Below are positions 8,359 through 16,992 of a DNA stretch of 64,000 nucleotides, piece by piece. This DNA is from Paenibacillus marchantiophytorum (lineage in GTDB: Bacteria; Bacillota; Bacilli; Paenibacillales; NBRC-103111). Below the pieces are notes generated by a model that did no database searches, was not told the origin of the DNA, and saw only the letters and a list, made by a program, of their open reading frames with translations. The translations under genes were made by a program, and so were the position numbers. Position 1 is the first letter of the stretch. Each line of letters starts with the position of its first letter. The stretch covers positions 22,479 to 86,478 of the forward strand of contig NZ_BMHE01000032.1 in the NCBI RefSeq assembly GCF_014640555.1, written 5' to 3'.

Positions 8359-9309
8359 CTACAGACTATCTTTTAAATAGTCCTCTACGAAGTCTGGGGC
8401 TGCTTTGGTGATTTGTTGCACGGTATGAAGATAGCGTTGAGTCGTATTAATATGCGTATGTCCGAGTGACTCTTGCACTTGTTGTAATGTTGCGCCGCGA
8501 AGTAGGGCTAGAGTAGCATTCGTGTGTCTAAGCCAATGAGGGGTGACCTTTTTCTCGATATTGCTCTGTTCACGAGCTTTCTTGATAATCTGTTCGACAA
8601 GCCTGACTGACATTGGAAAGACCCTTTGAGGGGCAGGTATGAACTTTTCCGAAAGATATTGGAAATGCTCTGTGAATAGCTTCCAAAGCATTTGTGGAAT
8701 CTTTACCTCTCGTTCTTTCCCCCCTTTTCCGGTAATGGTTAGCCACATCGATGTTTCCTCGGGGTCGGTATGGAAATTCCCTCTTTCAATTGAAATGAGT
8801 TCAGATACACGCAATCCAAGCATAACGAGCGTTGCCCCAATTAAATAATTTCTAGGTCCTTGATGCTTCAATTGATCGAGCAGAGCAACCACTTCCCTCT
8901 TGGTTAAGTAGTTATTTCTGCTGTTAATTGGGATTTTTGGCGTCTGTATGCAGGTCATCGGGTTAATCGCGAAAATTTTGATGTTCGGATCACTCCCCCA
9001 TTTGTAAAGAGAGCGCAGTGGCGCTAAGTGAATGGCGATAGTAGCTGGCGCTTTAGGTCTATCCTGCTCTGAGAAAAGCCCCTCGATCAACCCAATTCTA
9101 TATACTTCAACCTCTCTCCAGGTAACTTCAGTTAGGGACTTATCGCCTATGAAATTTCGGAACTTGTTAATTGCACTTTGATAATTCCTGATGGTGTATT
9201 TGGACCTCTGACAGGTTGCAAAAAACATTTGTACGATTTGGTCGTCAGAAAATATGTGATGATTATCCGCCAGAATAGAGACTTGAACTAGGCCAGACTG
9301 CGTTGCCAT
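8359..9309 (-). CDS. Tyrosine recombinase / integrase
   Basis: A 316-residue XerC/D-like site-specific recombinase. All catalytic residues are visible: Arg167 in LGLRVSEL, Lys195 in TGKGGKER, His258-x-x-Arg261 in HWLRH, His284 in SLGHTH and the nucleophile Tyr293 in QRYLH. The N-terminal 40-110 region is the SAM-like core-binding domain. The ATG at 9309 behind AAGGAGGAG is chosen over the longer frame to 9399, which would run across the inverted repeat. The start codon lies only 27 bases inside the right repeat, so much or all of its promoter must be in or beyond the repeat. It is likely to act on the flanking repeats. Confidence 0.92.
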   Translation of the reverse strand: MATQSGLVQVSILADNHHIFSDDQIVQMFFATCQRSKYTIRNYQSAINKFRNFIGDKSLTEVTWREVEVYRIGLIEGLFSEQDRPKAPATIAIHLAPLRSLYKWGSDPNIKIFAINPMTCIQTPKIPINSRNNYLTKREVVALLDQLKHQGPRNYLIGATLVMLGLRVSELISIERGNFHTDPEETSMWLTITGKGGKEREVKIPQMLWKLFTEHFQYLSEKFIPAPQRVFPMSVRLVEQIIKKAREQSNIEKKVTPHWLRHTNATLALLRGATLQQVQESLGHTHINTTQRYLHTVQQITKAAPDFVEDYLKDSL

Positions 9310-9336
9310 GAGTGCTTTTTCTCCTCCTTGTATCAT

Positions 9337-9366
9337 TCGAACAACTATTATTGTGCGAAGCTTATG
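9337..9366 (-). repeat. Right copy of the 30-bp inverted repeat flanking the recombinase
   Basis: Exact reverse complement of 8222-8251. Read on the minus strand it also holds AATAAT, a 5/6 match to a -10 box, 16-17 bases after a weak TTTCGA/CTTTCG -35. The recombinase promoter may therefore straddle the crossover site. Confidence 0.92.
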
Positions 9367-9523
9367 TTTCGAAAGCGAAAGAAGGAAGCACCCCATCAAG
9401 CCTTATTTCGACAGCTTTTCCCATACCCATTATTGGAAATGTGTCTGCAAGTGATTAACGCTTAGTTAATTGTATAGTTGTAACGCATTATTGTCCAAGT
9501 TCTCATAGGACCAAATGAGGTGA

Positions 9524-10126
9524 ATGATTGTAGACAACATGTTGTTTTATGGAAAAATGCGCCTTTTAGCGGAGAAGGATATCCAGACTTACCAGCATAG
9601 TTTAAGGGTCGGGGCATTGTGCAGACGAATGGCCCTTCATTTACATTTGGACAAGAAGCAGACTCTTCAATTGGTACAGGGAGGATGCCTGCATGATATT
9701 GGCAAAGTAGGTATTCCAGATGAAATCCTCAATAAAAGTTCAGCACTTACAGCAAAAGAGTGGGAGTTCATGCGGCTGCACCCCTCAATCGGCATGCAGA
9801 TGATGCAGGAACATGTGCATACCAATAAGGAGATTATGGAGATTATTCATTTTCATCATGAGCGGTGGAATGGTGAAGGGTATCCGAATGGTTTAAAAGG
9901 CGAGGAAATTCCTATTTTCGCGCGAATTTGCGCCATTATCGATACGTTCGACAGTATGGTTTCGGACCGGCCTTATCGCAAAGGCCTATCCTTCGAAGCT
10001 GCCGAACAAGAGCTCCTGCTCCATAGCGGGAAACAGTTTGACTCTTATCTTGTAGATTTATTTCTAAAATCGTTTCATTCAATTGGAGAAGAGAAGCCTG
10101 TCGCAGATCATTTTAGAAGATCATGA
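9524..10126 (+). CDS. HD-GYP domain phosphodiesterase
   Basis: A 200-residue stand-alone HD-GYP domain, a family that hydrolyses cyclic di-GMP to GMP or pGpG. Motifs present are CLHDIGKVGIP (His57-Asp58), the HHERWNGEGYP signature at 111-121, and the C-terminal DTFDSMVSDRPYRKG. No sensor or receiver domain is attached. The ATG at 9524 is very close to GAGGTG; an ATG at 9539 is an alternative start. It lies 157 bases outside the right inverted repeat of the recombinase cassette. In the opposite orientation of that cassette, the recombinase would be transcribed towards this gene. Confidence 0.88.
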   Translation: MIVDNMLFYGKMRLLAEKDIQTYQHSLRVGALCRRMALHLHLDKKQTLQLVQGGCLHDIGKVGIPDEILNKSSALTAKEWEFMRLHPSIGMQMMQEHVHTNKEIMEIIHFHHERWNGEGYPNGLKGEEIPIFARICAIIDTFDSMVSDRPYRKGLSFEAAEQELLLHSGKQFDSYLVDLFLKSFHSIGEEKPVADHFRRS

Positions 10127-10160
10127 AGACCAGTGAACGACCTTGAGTAATCCAAAACAA

Positions 10161-10192
10161 AAGGCATCTACCTTATCCTAGGAAGATGCCTT
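10161..10192 (+). terminator. Hairpin after the HD-GYP gene
   Basis: AAGGCATCT pairs with AGATGCCTT around a 14-base loop. The T-run is short (TTCT), so efficiency may be moderate. Confidence 0.6.
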
Positions 10193-10321
10193 CTATGCGC
10201 TCACTCCCTTTCTCAGCCTTGAGACGGAGCCGCTCCCCATCAAAAGTCGGTTTAAGCAGCGGCTCCCCCATGCTAAGATCAGCTTAGAAACATTTTTCAA
10301 CGAATGGGGATGATACGAGTC

Positions 10322-10987
10322 ATGAAAGAAAGAAATACGGGTCGTAAATGGGCATTTGGCATTTTGGCTTTTTTTGCTGTGGCTATCAGTTTGTATGCAT
10401 TAATTCTATATGGGCTGCCAGATGGGCTCCGCAAGCAGATGTTCGTAACCGATAAAGGCCCTCTCCCGGAATTATGGTATAAAATTCTATGGGCGCATGC
10501 AGTTTCCGCAGGTCTCGCTCTTGGTATTGGGTGGATCCAGTTCATCAAGCGCTTGCGCCAAAGCATGCCCAATCTTCACCGCTCCATCGGCTATCTGTAC
10601 ACAGTGCTCATCACCGTTGCAGGCCTTACTGGCCTGTATCTCGCTTTCTATGCGAACGGCGGCTGGATCGGTCGAATCGGTTTCGGGATGCTTTCGCTGA
10701 TGTGGCTATACACCCTTTACCATAGCCTGCGCAGCATCATTGTCCTTCGCAACCCCATTGCACACGGCAATTGGATGATCCGCAACTACGCGCTTTCTTG
10801 CGCGGCAATTACGCTGCGAATTTATATCCCTCTTGCAGTTGTTCTCTTCGGTGTGACCGATACGAATGATTCATTCATCGTAATCGCTTGGCTTTGCTGG
10901 ATTCCGAATTTGCTATTCGCTCACTGGCTCATCAATCGCCGAATGGCTAGACCAGCTTATAAATCAACGTACCAAAGGCCTGTATAA
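10322..10987 (+). CDS. DUF2306 family membrane protein
   Basis: About 221 residues with seven predicted membrane helices. The arrangement LHRSIGYLYT, then an internal HGNWMIRNYALSCAAITLR block and the closing PNLLFAHWLINRR, is that of DUF2306 membrane proteins, whose function is unknown. Three ATGs are in frame (10304, 10310, 10322). The one at 10322 has a GGGGATGA stretch at proper distance, the others do not. The 3' end overlaps the convergent GH13-like gene by 41 bases. Confidence 0.72.
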   Translation: MKERNTGRKWAFGILAFFAVAISLYALILYGLPDGLRKQMFVTDKGPLPELWYKILWAHAVSAGLALGIGWIQFIKRLRQSMPNLHRSIGYLYTVLITVAGLTGLYLAFYANGGWIGRIGFGMLSLMWLYTLYHSLRSIIVLRNPIAHGNWMIRNYALSCAAITLRIYIPLAVVLFGVTDTNDSFIVIAWLCWIPNLLFAHWLINRRMARPAYKSTYQRPV

Positions 10988-12590
10988 ACAGGCTTTCTTT
11001 CTGATTCAGAGCAGCTGCCTGCGCTTTTCCTGTTCGGTAGATCACTTCTTTATTCATACTCAGATCAAGTCGGCTGCTGCTTTCACCAAGATAAGCAACC
11101 CATACGTCCTCTTCCGACAAATTAACCAGAACCAAATATCGCTCATCTCGGCTGCTTCTCACATACGATAAAACCTTCTCTTCTGGATTAGGAATAAACC
11201 GTAGATCTCCTTGCCAGAAGGCTTCACAATTCGTTCTTAATGCAATCAAAAATTGATAATGCTCATACATGCTTTCATCAAAATGTTCCCAATCCAGTTT
11301 GTACTCTTCGAACAATGAGATCCACGTTTGGTACGTCGATTCATTGAATTCCTGCCCCATCATAAGCATGGGAATTCCACCAAGCGTCAGTAATATAGTC
11401 GCTGCCGGCATAGCCAACTGACCCAAATAACTGCCTACTCGAGACAGTTCCTTCTCCTCCAGCCAACTCATCCTTAAAGCTCCTTGGGGGAAGCTGTATG
11501 TATAGGATTGATAAATTTGAGCAAAGTCCCTCTGCGTCAGTCGGCCCTCTTTCATCTCATTCAGCAATAGTCTTGGATTGCCATCATAAGTGAGATCACA
11601 GGATTCCAAATGATGGTACTCATCATAGGATTGAGAGATGATAACGAGGTCGTCTTTGACCTTGTTCAGCTCCGTTCTAATTTCGGAAAGAAAATCAAAC
11701 GGCGTTATATCTGAATCATCCAACCGGAACCCGTCAAAATCGCATTCAGAAATCCAATAGGACATAGCCTGAATAACAGCCGTTCTCATCTCTCTATTTG
11801 AAAAATTGAGCCCAGCAAAGTATGTGCGATTCGGGACTTCGTAGTACACTTCCTTATTTTCATTTTGTGTAAAATAGGTTGGATGGTTCTTCGTCCATAT
11901 ATGGTCAACACTGCCTCTATTCATGACCCAATCCATAATGACTCTGATCTCCTGCTTATGCGCTTCACGAATGAACGTCTTGAGTTCTTCCAACGTGCCA
12001 TAACTACGATCCAACGAATAATAATCTTTCACTGCGTAGGGGTCGCCATACCGCCCTATCCGCTGTTCTTGTCCTACTTCTTGAAAAGGCATGATCCACA
12101 GCACATTAATGCCGAGCTTTTTGAAATACGTTAATTTGTCCGTAAGACCGCGAAAGCCATTCTCGGTAAAAGCTCTTATGTGCAGCTCGTAGATGACTGC
12201 TTTTTTGATCCAATCTGGACTCTCGATAGCCCGAAAGTTCTCATAGAGGTAACCCGGATTTTCTTCGGATATATCCGTAGTTCTGATCAGCACTTCGCCA
12301 TCTTCCGTCACCGTGATAGACGAGTTATTTTGTTCATCCTCCGAAATATTGCTGTTTCGCGGATCAAGTATCCACTGCTCGTCGTTCACGACAATTTTGT
12401 ACAGATGACGACCTTTTGGAAGACTCAATTCGAGCTCCCACTCGTTCTCCCCTGTCTTCGTCATATAATTTCTATCATGATTCCAGCAATTGAAAGTCCC
12501 TGCTACAGAGACACATGAAACTGTAGGATCTTCAGAGAAATAAAGAAATCTCACGCCTTGTTCACCTTTTTTGGGGAAATCATTGTACAT
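10947..12590 (-). CDS. GH13 alpha-amylase-family protein with CBM48-like N-terminus, catalytic residues not conserved
   Basis: A 547-residue protein. Residues ~10-90 form a CBM48/early-set domain (VAGTFNCWNHDRNYM, RHLYKIVVNDEQW), and ~130-450 a GH13 barrel (VIYELHIRAFTENG, LGINVLWIMPFQEV). GH13 conserved regions are altered. Region I reads DWVMNR where the family has DxVxNH. Region II, GFRLDD, keeps a candidate nucleophile Asp. Region III reads VIISQSYDE where the acid/base Glu is expected. Region IV reads MSWLEEKEL in place of xxNHD. It may be a non-catalytic glycan-binding or regulatory GH13 homologue. Start ATG follows GGAGGA. It is monocistronic. Confidence 0.82.
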   Translation of the reverse strand: MYNDFPKKGEQGVRFLYFSEDPTVSCVSVAGTFNCWNHDRNYMTKTGENEWELELSLPKGRHLYKIVVNDEQWILDPRNSNISEDEQNNSSITVTEDGEVLIRTTDISEENPGYLYENFRAIESPDWIKKAVIYELHIRAFTENGFRGLTDKLTYFKKLGINVLWIMPFQEVGQEQRIGRYGDPYAVKDYYSLDRSYGTLEELKTFIREAHKQEIRVIMDWVMNRGSVDHIWTKNHPTYFTQNENKEVYYEVPNRTYFAGLNFSNREMRTAVIQAMSYWISECDFDGFRLDDSDITPFDFLSEIRTELNKVKDDLVIISQSYDEYHHLESCDLTYDGNPRLLLNEMKEGRLTQRDFAQIYQSYTYSFPQGALRMSWLEEKELSRVGSYLGQLAMPAATILLTLGGIPMLMMGQEFNESTYQTWISLFEEYKLDWEHFDESMYEHYQFLIALRTNCEAFWQGDLRFIPNPEEKVLSYVRSSRDERYLVLVNLSEEDVWVAYLGESSSRLDLSMNKEVIYRTGKAQAAALNQKESLFIQAFGTLIYKLV

Positions 12591-12610
12591 GGGTATGCGC
12601 TCCTCCAGAT

Positions 12611-12626
12611 AAGAACTAGTGTTCTT
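12611..12626 (-). promoter_or_regulatory. Palindromic operator candidate upstream of the GH13-like gene
   Basis: AAGAAC-TAGT-GTTCTT, a 16-bp site with 6-bp perfect arms. It lies between a minus-strand TACAAT -10-like hexamer (about 12631-12636) and the RBS, where a repressor would block transcription. The regulator is unknown. Confidence 0.45.
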
Positions 12627-12683
12627 ATTATTGTACTATGATTTTATTTGCTTTCATATCTTTTTCATAAGGGGGCGTGAACT

Positions 12684-12893
12684 ATGGCATTAACGAACAA
12701 TCAAGCATGGCGAAATATCGTTATGTTCTCGCTCATTGCAGGGCTGCTGCGGATCGTGGAATCCTTATTTTGCTGTTTTGACTCGGAAAAGAGCGGCTTT
12801 ACACGAGATAGCGCACCTGCGATCCGTGAAAAGAGGAAATCGGCCGATTGGTCACAATTAGCGCATCGTCGTTCCCCGACAATCTCCTTATAG
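12684..12893 (+). CDS. Small ORF, hypothetical protein
   Basis: A 69-residue frame starting with ATG behind AAGGGGGCG. It has one hydrophobic stretch (about residues 11-30) followed by a charged tail. It fits between the divergent GH13-like gene and the convergent rhodanese terminator and covers no other gene, so it may be real. I recognise no family, and the Ser/Arg-rich tail could be chance. Confidence 0.35.
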   Translation: MALTNNQAWRNIVMFSLIAGLLRIVESLFCCFDSEKSGFTRDSAPAIREKRKSADWSQLAHRRSPTISL

Positions 12894-12908
12894 GGTTGAA
12901 AAGTGAAA

Positions 12909-12950
12909 AAGGCTGTGAACAGTTATCCACAGATAACCTTTCACAACCTT
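12909..12950 (-). terminator. Terminator of the rhodanese operon
   Basis: On the minus strand AAGGTTGTGAA pairs with TTCACAGCCTT (one mismatch), with an inner GGTTATC/GATAAC pair, followed by TTTTTC. The loop contains the string TTATCCACA on the plus strand (12923-12931). Confidence 0.75.
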
Positions 12951-12980
12951 CAAATTAGCGTTCGGCGCAGCTTCTACCGA

Positions 12981-13817
12981 CTACTCCTCACCCCTAGCAA
13001 TTGGATTCTCCGCATAGGAAATCCAATCACTCCAGCTCCCCGCATACAGCCTAACCTGCTCAAACCCAGCTTCGCTCAAGCCCAACACATTCGGTGTAGC
13101 CGTCACACCGGAGCCGCAGTACACGATAATTTCTTGGTCGCGCGGCACATCAGCGAAATTCTTGGCAATCTCGGCAGCCGACTTAATCTGTCCCTGCTCA
13201 TCCAGAAGATCCTTCCAGAACTTGTTGATGGCTCCGGGAATATGACCCGCTGCCTTATCGATGCTTTCCGATTCACCGCGATAGCGCGGGGCCTCACGGG
13301 AATCGATCAGCACCGTACCAGCCGCGCCTAGCTTAGCGCGTACTTCCTCCATGCTGACCAACCAATGCTTCCGCGGATTAGGCACGAACACCCCGGACGC
13401 GGATGCTTTCGGTTCAGCATCCACCGGGTTGCCCGCCTGCTTCCATGCCGAGAAGCCACGCTCCAACACATACACTTCATCGTGGCCCAGGTACTGAAGC
13501 ACCCACCATAGCCGGGAGGCCATCGCTCCGCCTTGATCATCGTACACAACAACCCGCGAGTTATTGGTTATCCCTGCCCGACCCAACCGCTCAGCCAAAA
13601 CGTCCACCGCCGGCAGCGGATGTCTGCCACCATGCGCTTCGATAGGAGCGGATAAATCTTTTTCCAAATCCAGATAGACAGCGCCAGGAATATGGCCCTC
13701 TTCATAAGCTAGCCGACCCGCTTCAGGCTGCCCGAGAGCAAATCTGGTGTCAGCAATAATTAAGTTAGCCTCTGATAAATGAGCTAACAGCCACTCGTTC
13801 GTAACGACATGTTTCAT
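12981..13817 (-). CDS. Sulfurtransferase with two rhodanese domains (3-mercaptopyruvate type)
   Basis: 278 residues. The N-terminal rhodanese domain (about 1-130) is inactive, with GGRHPLP and VYDDQGGAMASRLWW typical of the family. The C-terminal domain carries the active loop CGSGVTA with Cys234. CGSGVTA is the loop of mercaptopyruvate sulfurtransferases, whereas thiosulfate enzymes usually have CRKGVTA. The start follows AAAGGAGA and lies 15 bases after the monooxygenase gene, so it is likely in one operon with 15912-13833. A close paralogue is at 41795. Confidence 0.9.
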   Translation of the reverse strand: MKHVVTNEWLLAHLSEANLIIADTRFALGQPEAGRLAYEEGHIPGAVYLDLEKDLSAPIEAHGGRHPLPAVDVLAERLGRAGITNNSRVVVYDDQGGAMASRLWWVLQYLGHDEVYVLERGFSAWKQAGNPVDAEPKASASGVFVPNPRKHWLVSMEEVRAKLGAAGTVLIDSREAPRYRGESESIDKAAGHIPGAINKFWKDLLDEQGQIKSAAEIAKNFADVPRDQEIIVYCGSGVTATPNVLGLSEAGFEQVRLYAGSWSDWISYAENPIARGEE

Positions 13818-13832
13818 GATTGATCTTCTCCT

Positions 13833-15206
13833 TTATTCAGCCGAATGGATGCCAATGGCATCGATTAAATCCTTGTCCGATCTCTTCGCCGCATATCGAT
13901 TTTCCGGAATTGCCAAGCCGAGATGCCCGCGCAGCGTATCGTGCTCGTATTCCTGACGGAACAGGCCTCGCTGCTGCAGAATGGGCACAACATGATGAAC
14001 GAAATCATCGATGCCCTCAGGCAAAACATGCCCCAGCAGGATGAACCCCTCGACAGCTCCTGCCCGGAAAAAGCTTTCCAGCACATCTGCAATGTGCTCG
14101 GGCGTGCCGACCAACGGTCCTCTAGGCGTTGCATTGCGCAGCGCGACCTGACGGAGCGTTAGCCCCTCTTCCTTGGCCGTGCGTTTAATATTGTCCGTGA
14201 CACTCTTGTAATTCTCGCTGCCCGCGTCCCCAAGCTCGGGAAAAGGTTCGTCCAGTGGATAGGCGGAGAAATCCAAATGGTTGAACCACCTTCCGAGATA
14301 GCGAAGGGCATTCTCAATGCTGATAAGTCCTGCAATCCGCTCATATTTGGCCTCTGCCTCAGCTTCCGTCGCACCGACAACAGGCGCGATGCCTGGCAGG
14401 ATCAGCAGCTCGTCGGGGCTTCGGCCGTATTTGGCAAGACGGCCTTTGACATCATCGTAGAATCGTTTGGATTCTTCTACGGTTTTCACGCCGCCCATGC
14501 CGGTGAACACAGCATCCGCGCCCTTGGCCGCCAGCTCTCTCCCGGCCTCGGACGAACCCGCCTGGAACACAACCGGGTACCCCTGCGGGGAGCGGCCGAT
14601 GTTCAGCGGACCCTGAACCGCGAAGTGCTCGCCCTTGTGATCCAGGCGATGCATCTTCTCTGGATCGAAGAATACGCCGGACTCCTTGTCGTGGAGGAAT
14701 GCTTCCTCTTCCCACGAATCCCACAGCCCGCGCACCACCTGAAGATGCTCATCCGCACGCTGATAGCGCTGATCGTGAGCCGGATGCTGCTCCCGGCTAT
14801 GATTAAGCGCAGCGCCGTCAAGCGCCGATGTCACCAGGTTCCATCCGGCTCGTCCCCCGCTCAGGAGGTCCAGCGATGCGAACTGGCGAGCCACCGTGAA
14901 CGGCTCGCTATAGGTTGCAGAGACGGTGCCTACGAGACCGATTTTGCTGCTGTAGGCGGAGAGCACGGACAAGGCGGTGACGGGTTCCAACCGATTCAAA
15001 TACTGCGGCATCGTCACCTCATTGATGAACAGTCCGTCCGCAATGAAGGCAAAGTCCATCTTGCCCTCCTCGGCCTTTTGCACCATATGCTTATAATGAG
15101 TCAGGCTTGTAGCAGCATCTGCAGGCGTGCTTGGATACAGCCAAGAAGCCATCTGCTCTCCCGTCGCCAGAAGCGCCGCCCCCAGCTTCATTTGCTTTTC
15201 TGACAT
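13833..15206 (-). CDS. FMN-dependent monooxygenase of the NtaA/SnaA/DszA family
   Basis: A 457-residue luciferase-fold flavin oxidoreductase. Family blocks are WLYPSTPADAATSLTHYKHM, MDFAFIADG, SGGRAGWNLVTS, VVFQAGSSEAGRELAAKGAD and LVGTPEHIADVLE. Such enzymes use FMNH2 from a partner reductase to cleave C-S or C-N bonds in substrates such as sulfones, nitrilotriacetate or cysteine derivatives. Neighbours (a mercaptopyruvate-type sulfurtransferase, a CMD protein and a LysR gene) suggest use of an organosulfur compound; the exact substrate is unknown. No flavin reductase gene is adjacent. Confidence 0.88.
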   Translation of the reverse strand: MSEKQMKLGAALLATGEQMASWLYPSTPADAATSLTHYKHMVQKAEEGKMDFAFIADGLFINEVTMPQYLNRLEPVTALSVLSAYSSKIGLVGTVSATYSEPFTVARQFASLDLLSGGRAGWNLVTSALDGAALNHSREQHPAHDQRYQRADEHLQVVRGLWDSWEEEAFLHDKESGVFFDPEKMHRLDHKGEHFAVQGPLNIGRSPQGYPVVFQAGSSEAGRELAAKGADAVFTGMGGVKTVEESKRFYDDVKGRLAKYGRSPDELLILPGIAPVVGATEAEAEAKYERIAGLISIENALRYLGRWFNHLDFSAYPLDEPFPELGDAGSENYKSVTDNIKRTAKEEGLTLRQVALRNATPRGPLVGTPEHIADVLESFFRAGAVEGFILLGHVLPEGIDDFVHHVVPILQQRGLFRQEYEHDTLRGHLGLAIPENRYAAKRSDKDLIDAIGIHSAE

Positions 15207-15222
15207 GGACGCTCACCTTCCC

Positions 15223-15912
15223 TTATTGGCTCTTCTCATCTTCCCGAACGAAGGCACTGTACGTGTTGATCCGATGGGCCAGAGCCGAGCCCGCCTTCAA
15301 AGCAGTAGCAACCAGAACCGTCTCGGCAATTTCTGCGATTGTGGCGCCTTCTTCTTTGGCAAGCTGCGTGGAGAACTCAATGCTATACGGACAATCCGTA
15401 ATATGCGAGATAGCCACTGCGATAATGGCTTTTTCCTTGCGGCTAACGCGTTGACCTTGCAGCACTTGATGACGGAATTCGAGTAAAGACGTATACAACT
15501 GCTCGTTGATGTTCTCGAATTGTTCCAACAACGGCAAGCTGGAGCGGCTGTAAAGCTCATCCCTCGGATTCTCTTGCAAAGCATTCAACGTATTGATACC
15601 GTGATAGAAGGCAGAATAACCCTTCACTAAGGCGCTCACCGCAATCGCTTCGAACAGCTCTTCCTTCGTCAACTGCAGCTTATGCCCTGTTGTGACATGA
15701 ATATCGATGCAATAGGGACAACCAGTGGCATGCGCTACGGCAATCGCAATTAATTCTTTGAACCTAGCGGATAATGAACCTTCCTGCATAGCTAGCTTAT
15801 TGAATTCCGAGAATGCCTTGAACGTCTCCGGGGCGTACGGTACGAATTTGCCGGCATATTTGGCGTAATTGGACCTTAAATATAAGCTGTCCTCGTTCTG
15901 TGTTATAGACAT
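15223..15912 (-). CDS. Protein with two carboxymuconolactone decarboxylase (AhpD-like) domains
   Basis: 229 residues with two CMD helical repeats. The first keeps the redox pair in GCPYCIDIH, like AhpD-type peroxidase partners. In the second the matching site reads DCPYSIEFS, so the second Cys is Ser. The ATG at 15912 is favoured over the one at 15918 because GGAGGA abuts the earlier codon. It is first in the minus-strand operon with the monooxygenase and sulfurtransferase. It could handle peroxide or disulfide stress arising from the oxygenase; this is inference. Confidence 0.85.
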   Translation of the reverse strand: MSITQNEDSLYLRSNYAKYAGKFVPYAPETFKAFSEFNKLAMQEGSLSARFKELIAIAVAHATGCPYCIDIHVTTGHKLQLTKEELFEAIAVSALVKGYSAFYHGINTLNALQENPRDELYSRSSLPLLEQFENINEQLYTSLLEFRHQVLQGQRVSRKEKAIIAVAISHITDCPYSIEFSTQLAKEEGATIAEIAETVLVATALKAGSALAHRINTYSAFVREDEKSQ

Positions 15913-16071
15913 GTGCATTCCTCCATGCGTGTAATTTTATATCCTAGTAAATCAGTGTGTTTAATAGTTATTGGTGCTATAATAGCACTGTTTACTAGTT
16001 TTGTATAATTGAAAAAAGGAATGAGTCGATTTCCTTTTATCGAATCCTTCTTGACGAAAGGACCACATCAC

Positions 16072-16992
16072 ATGGACATTCGAGGCATAGCCACTTTCCA
16101 AGTCATCGTTCGTACGGGCAGCTTTCAGCAAGCCGCGAAGGATCTCAAGTATGCACAATCCACTGTCACCAAACAAATCCAGAACTTAGAGGACGACCTC
16201 GGGGTCAAGCTCCTGGAACGAGGGAAAAGCATTCGTCTAACTCATGCGGGGGAAGTATTCATCAAGAAGGCTGATCAACTAATTCGAGATTTCTATGATC
16301 TGCAGCAAACGATGACTGATCTGAACGATGGCGAGAAAGGTACCGTCAATATCGGTATTATGGAGCCTACCGCCAGCTATCGCATCCCTATGCTTATCAA
16401 GGAGTTCGCTGCGCTATATCCCAATGTCGAGATTAATATCAAAATTCATAACAGCCATATGTTTAATCAAATGGTTAGTGACGGCACGGTCGATTTTGCC
16501 ATTTGCGCTACACCGGAAAGCGGGTTGGGTACGAATTTCGAACCGCTTTTTGTGGAAGAGATCGTACTCCTTTTGCCCAAAGTACATCCTTTATCCAAGA
16601 AGAAGCGCGTCTATCTAAGCGATTTGCAAAATGAGCAAATTCTGCTGACCAATGCGACCTGCCCCTTCCGGCGGAAGCTCGAAACTTCGCTCCACGAGAA
16701 GGGAGCCACGCCATACCGCAAGATCGAAATCGGCAATATGGCTGCGCTCAAATACTATGTCCAAGTCCAATACGGTCTTGCCGCCGTACCGATGATCACG
16801 GTCACTCCGCCACCGGAGGGCACCGTTCTGAAAAGAATCGAGAACCTCGATGGGGGGCTGATTACGGGACTTTTGATCAAAAAGGATACCGAGCTTCTCA
16901 GCGCAGCTGCCCGCAAACTGGCCTCCTACCTGCGTCAGGAGCTGAGCATGCTGGCCGCCCAAGGAACTACGGCAAGTGCGGGCAATGCCTAG
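16072..16992 (+). CDS. LysR-family transcriptional regulator
   Basis: A 306-residue LysR regulator. Residues 1-60 form the winged HTH (MDIRGIATFQVIVRTGSF, then YAQSTVTKQIQNLEDDLGVKLLER). Residues ~90-300 form a periplasmic-binding-like effector domain. The start is set by GAAAGGA ten bases before the ATG. It diverges from the CMD/monooxygenase/sulfurtransferase operon across about 160 bases, so control of that operon is likely. Its stop overlaps the stop of tctA by 4 bases. Confidence 0.9.
   Translation: MDIRGIATFQVIVRTGSFQQAAKDLKYAQSTVTKQIQNLEDDLGVKLLERGKSIRLTHAGEVFIKKADQLIRDFYDLQQTMTDLNDGEKGTVNIGIMEPTASYRIPMLIKEFAALYPNVEINIKIHNSHMFNQMVSDGTVDFAICATPESGLGTNFEPLFVEEIVLLLPKVHPLSKKKRVYLSDLQNEQILLTNATCPFRRKLETSLHEKGATPYRKIEIGNMAALKYYVQVQYGLAAVPMITVTPPPEGTVLKRIENLDGGLITGLLIKKDTELLSAAARKLASYLRQELSMLAAQGTTASAGNA

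Larger units (their letters stand above)
8222..9366. mobile_element. Candidate invertible or mobile cassette carrying its own tyrosine recombinase
   Basis: A 1145-bp segment bounded by perfect 30-bp inverted repeats, each with the dyad form of a recombinase core site, and containing one gene, a complete tyrosine recombinase. Inverted sites on one molecule predict inversion; the boundaries could instead be the ends of a mobile element. No cargo gene is present. The left flank (8038-8221) holds only the AraC terminator and AT-rich DNA. Between the left repeat and the recombinase stop (8252-8358) there is a weak hairpin, GTATTATAG/CTACATAATAC, near 8313-8338. Confidence 0.6.

Noticed and set aside
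12923..12931. Perfect DnaA-box string TTATCCACA
   Set aside because: Single copy, inside the loop of a terminator hairpin, with no AT-rich unwinding region, no dnaA/dnaN and no further boxes nearby. Not an origin.
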